64,000 bases of DNA from positions 1-64,000 of the forward strand of contig JAFMAU010000002.1 of NCBI GenBank assembly GCA_029784825.1. Reading direction: 5' to 3'. This document shows, piece by piece, positions 62,657 through 64,000 of this stretch. How positions within the stretch are numbered: position 1 is the first letter of the stretch; each line of letters begins with the position of its first letter. This DNA is from Nitrososphaerota archaeon (GTDB lineage: Archaea > Thermoproteota > Nitrososphaeria > Nitrososphaerales > UBA183). A program made the position numbers and the translations under genes. Under the pieces are notes generated by a model that saw nothing but the letters and a program-made list of their open reading frames with translations, was not told where the DNA came from and ran no database searches.

Positions 62657-63271
62657 TTGAAGTACTACAGGACCGGCTACGTTGCGAGGACATTGCGGGT
62701 GTCGCCGATAACCATCTTCAGGTGGATACATCAGGGGAGAATCAAGGCCGAGATGACCCCTGCAAAGAGATGGCTCATCCCTGAATCAGAGCTGAACAGG
62801 CTGATGGGGGTAGAGCCCTCCGAAGTGAAGAAAGTGATAATCTACGCGAGAGTCTCTTCGAGCGAACAGAAGGCTCACTTGGCAAGCCAGGCCAGGCGGT
62901 TGGAGAAATATGCCGATGAGAGGGGGTACGAGGTCGTCAAAGTATACGAAGAGCTCGCGTCTGGTCTGAACGAGAACAGGAGGAAGCTCGAATCTGCGTA
63001 TAGGATGCTGAAAGAGAAGAAGGCAGACCTTATCCTCGTCGAGTTCAGTGACAGGTTGTCGAGGTTCGGGTTCAACTATCTGGCGAGGCTGGCTGAGAGC
63101 TATGACGCTTCCGTGGAGGTTGTCAATGGCGACGCGAAGAAGGACGCCATGCAAGAGTTGGTTGAGGACATGATTTCAATCGTTACGATATTCTCGGCGA
63201 GGCTGTACGGGCTGAGGAGCCAGAAGTTCAGGCAGGTCACAAGGGTGATGAAGAGTGCAGTACACGGTTAG
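62657..63271 (+). CDS. tnpA: IS607-family serine recombinase TnpA
   Basis: 204 residues from TTG 62657. A MerR-like helix-turn-helix (TGYVARTLRVSPITIFRWIHQGRI) with the conserved RWLIPESEL segment is followed by a small serine resolvase domain: IIYARVSSSEQKA (nucleophile Ser 67 or 68), GLNENRRKL, and LVEFSDRLSRFGF, all standard. It cuts and joins DNA through a phosphoserine link to move the element with little target preference. Confidence 0.93.
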   Translation: MKYYRTGYVARTLRVSPITIFRWIHQGRIKAEMTPAKRWLIPESELNRLMGVEPSEVKKVIIYARVSSSEQKAHLASQARRLEKYADERGYEVVKVYEELASGLNENRRKLESAYRMLKEKKADLILVEFSDRLSRFGFNYLARLAESYDASVEVVNGDAKKDAMQELVEDMISIVTIFSARLYGLRSQKFRQVTRVMKSAVHG

Positions 63272-64000
63272 GGCGTTCGTAGAAGGAAGTGACGCGAGGA
63301 TCGACGAAATCTGTAGGGTGTTCTCCTCGATGGAGCGGGCCGCATACAACCTCCTACGAGAGGACGCGAAGGAGGGTCAGGTCAAGGCGGTCCTCCGTGA
63401 CAGGTATGGGGTGACTAACGCCAGGTGGTGCCAGTCAGCGACCAACCAGGCCAAGGCTGCGATGGAGGCACAGAAGGAGGGGTTACGGTACCGGATAGAG
63501 CAGTGCACAGCGAAGGCAAGGAACGAGAGGGAGAAAATGAAACACGTCTCCAACCCGCTCAAAGTCCGTGGGTGCCTGATGAAGGTCAAGAAGTACATGG
63601 CGAGGGCAGACGAGTTGAGGAGCCAGCTGAGAGACGGGTCTTACCCAACGGCCGTATTCGGCTCAGCGAGGCTGCTGCGACAGCTCGCCGTCGCTAGAGG
63701 CGAAAAGTACTACGACCTTAGGAGAGAATGGAAGGAGGCGAGGTCGAACCACCTCTTTTCAGTCGGGCAGGCAAACCAGCGCGGGAACGGGAACACAAGA
63801 TTGTCGTATGACGACGATGGCAAATTCCACCTCGAGTTCAGGAACTGGCACCAAGAGGATTTCATGACGACGTTCCACGTCCCTGAGCATACAGGAGACA
63901 TAATCAAGGATGTGGTCGCTAGAGCATCGTCCGTCAGGCTCGGCAAGAAGGGGGGAGGGCTGCTGCTAGGTGGCCGGAAGGGGCTCCCATACTCCGTGAG
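63255..64000 (+). CDS. tnpB: TnpB RNA-guided nuclease, partial (C-terminus outside window)
   Basis: The frame is open from GTG 63255 to the window edge (at least 248 residues), overlapping the end of tnpA by 17 bases. The start VQYTVRAFVEGSDARID and FSSMERAAYNLLR are typical of the N-terminal wedge domain of IS607-type TnpB; ANQRGNGNTRLS, near residue 185, lies before the RuvC part. The RuvC catalytic residues and zinc ribbon are beyond the window. TnpB cuts DNA guided by an RNA from the element's right end and promotes retention of the element. Confidence 0.85.
   Translation, partial: MQYTVRAFVEGSDARIDEICRVFSSMERAAYNLLREDAKEGQVKAVLRDRYGVTNARWCQSATNQAKAAMEAQKEGLRYRIEQCTAKARNEREKMKHVSNPLKVRGCLMKVKKYMARADELRSQLRDGSYPTAVFGSARLLRQLAVARGEKYYDLRREWKEARSNHLFSVGQANQRGNGNTRLSYDDDGKFHLEFRNWHQEDFMTTFHVPEHTGDIIKDVVARASSVRLGKKGGGLLLGGRKGLPYSV

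Larger units (their letters stand above)
62600..64000 (+). mobile_element. IS607-type element (left part)
   Basis: A serine-recombinase TnpA gene with a TnpB gene overlapping it by 17 bases is the IS607 layout. The left end should lie between the MazF-like remnant and the tnpA promoter (about 62600-62620); IS607 elements have no inverted repeats, so the exact edge is not visible. The right end, with its guide-RNA region, is outside the window. Confidence 0.8.

Noticed and set aside
1..64000. CRISPR arrays or long tandem repeats
   Set aside because: No regularly spaced direct repeat was seen on reading through the window.

Overview
The window looks archaeal. Most transcription-unit starts have an A/T-rich TATA-like box centred about 25-31 bases upstream of an ATG, GTG or TTG, with no obvious Shine-Dalgarno in between, which is the pattern of leaderless archaeal transcripts. 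Arg is read mostly by AGG and Ile often by ATA. The gene content fits too: two F420-type luciferase-like oxidoreductases, a thermopsin-family protein, a TrmB-type regulator, an Agl3/SQD1-type sulfoquinovose synthase and a split MetE. Much of the DNA is very GC-rich. A TACK/Thermoproteota-type archaeon is my best guess; the lineage cannot be fixed from this sequence alone.

Positions 1-29.5 kb are a GC-rich chromosomal backbone. They hold a partial membrane protein; an Asp-box beta-propeller protein with a MoaD/ThiS-like ubiquitin-fold partner; two metallo-beta-lactamase-fold hydrolases; an ABC-2 exporter followed by a large MMPL/RND transporter; a PIN-domain protein translationally coupled to an unknown protein; an M29 aminopeptidase; an AbiEii/AbiEi toxin-antitoxin pair; divergent genes for an anchored phosphoesterase and a thermopsin-like protein; a SpoIIM-family membrane protein; and a tight four-gene operon of three MetE-superfamily proteins plus a MetF-like reductase.

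Positions 29.7-60.7 kb are a surface-glycan island whose GC content drops sharply from about 33 kb onward. It has one intact Wzx-type flippase and two decayed copies, sugar-nucleotide epimerases, an Agl3-type UDP-sulfoquinovose synthase next to a TrmB regulator, at least six glycosyltransferases, a PIG-L-type and a CE4-like deacetylase, a GT-C-like membrane protein, hexapeptide acyltransferases and a UDP-GlcNAc 2-epimerase. Two sets of Gfo/Idh oxidoreductase plus DegT aminotransferase, one with an acyltransferase and one with the 2-epimerase, match the Wbp route to UDP-2,3-diacetamido-2,3-dideoxy-uronic acids. Gene-poor stretches in the island carry wrecks of IS110-, IS630- and IS3-type transposases.

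Positions 60.7-64 kb return to GC-rich DNA with a VapBC-type pair, a 5'-truncated MazF-like remnant and, at the right edge, an IS607-type element (serine recombinase TnpA overlapping a TnpB that runs off the window). Genes within operons repeatedly overlap as NTGA (ATGA, GTGA, TTGA). That pattern also points to one unusual CTG start at 59509. No rRNA, tRNA or CRISPR array was recognised.
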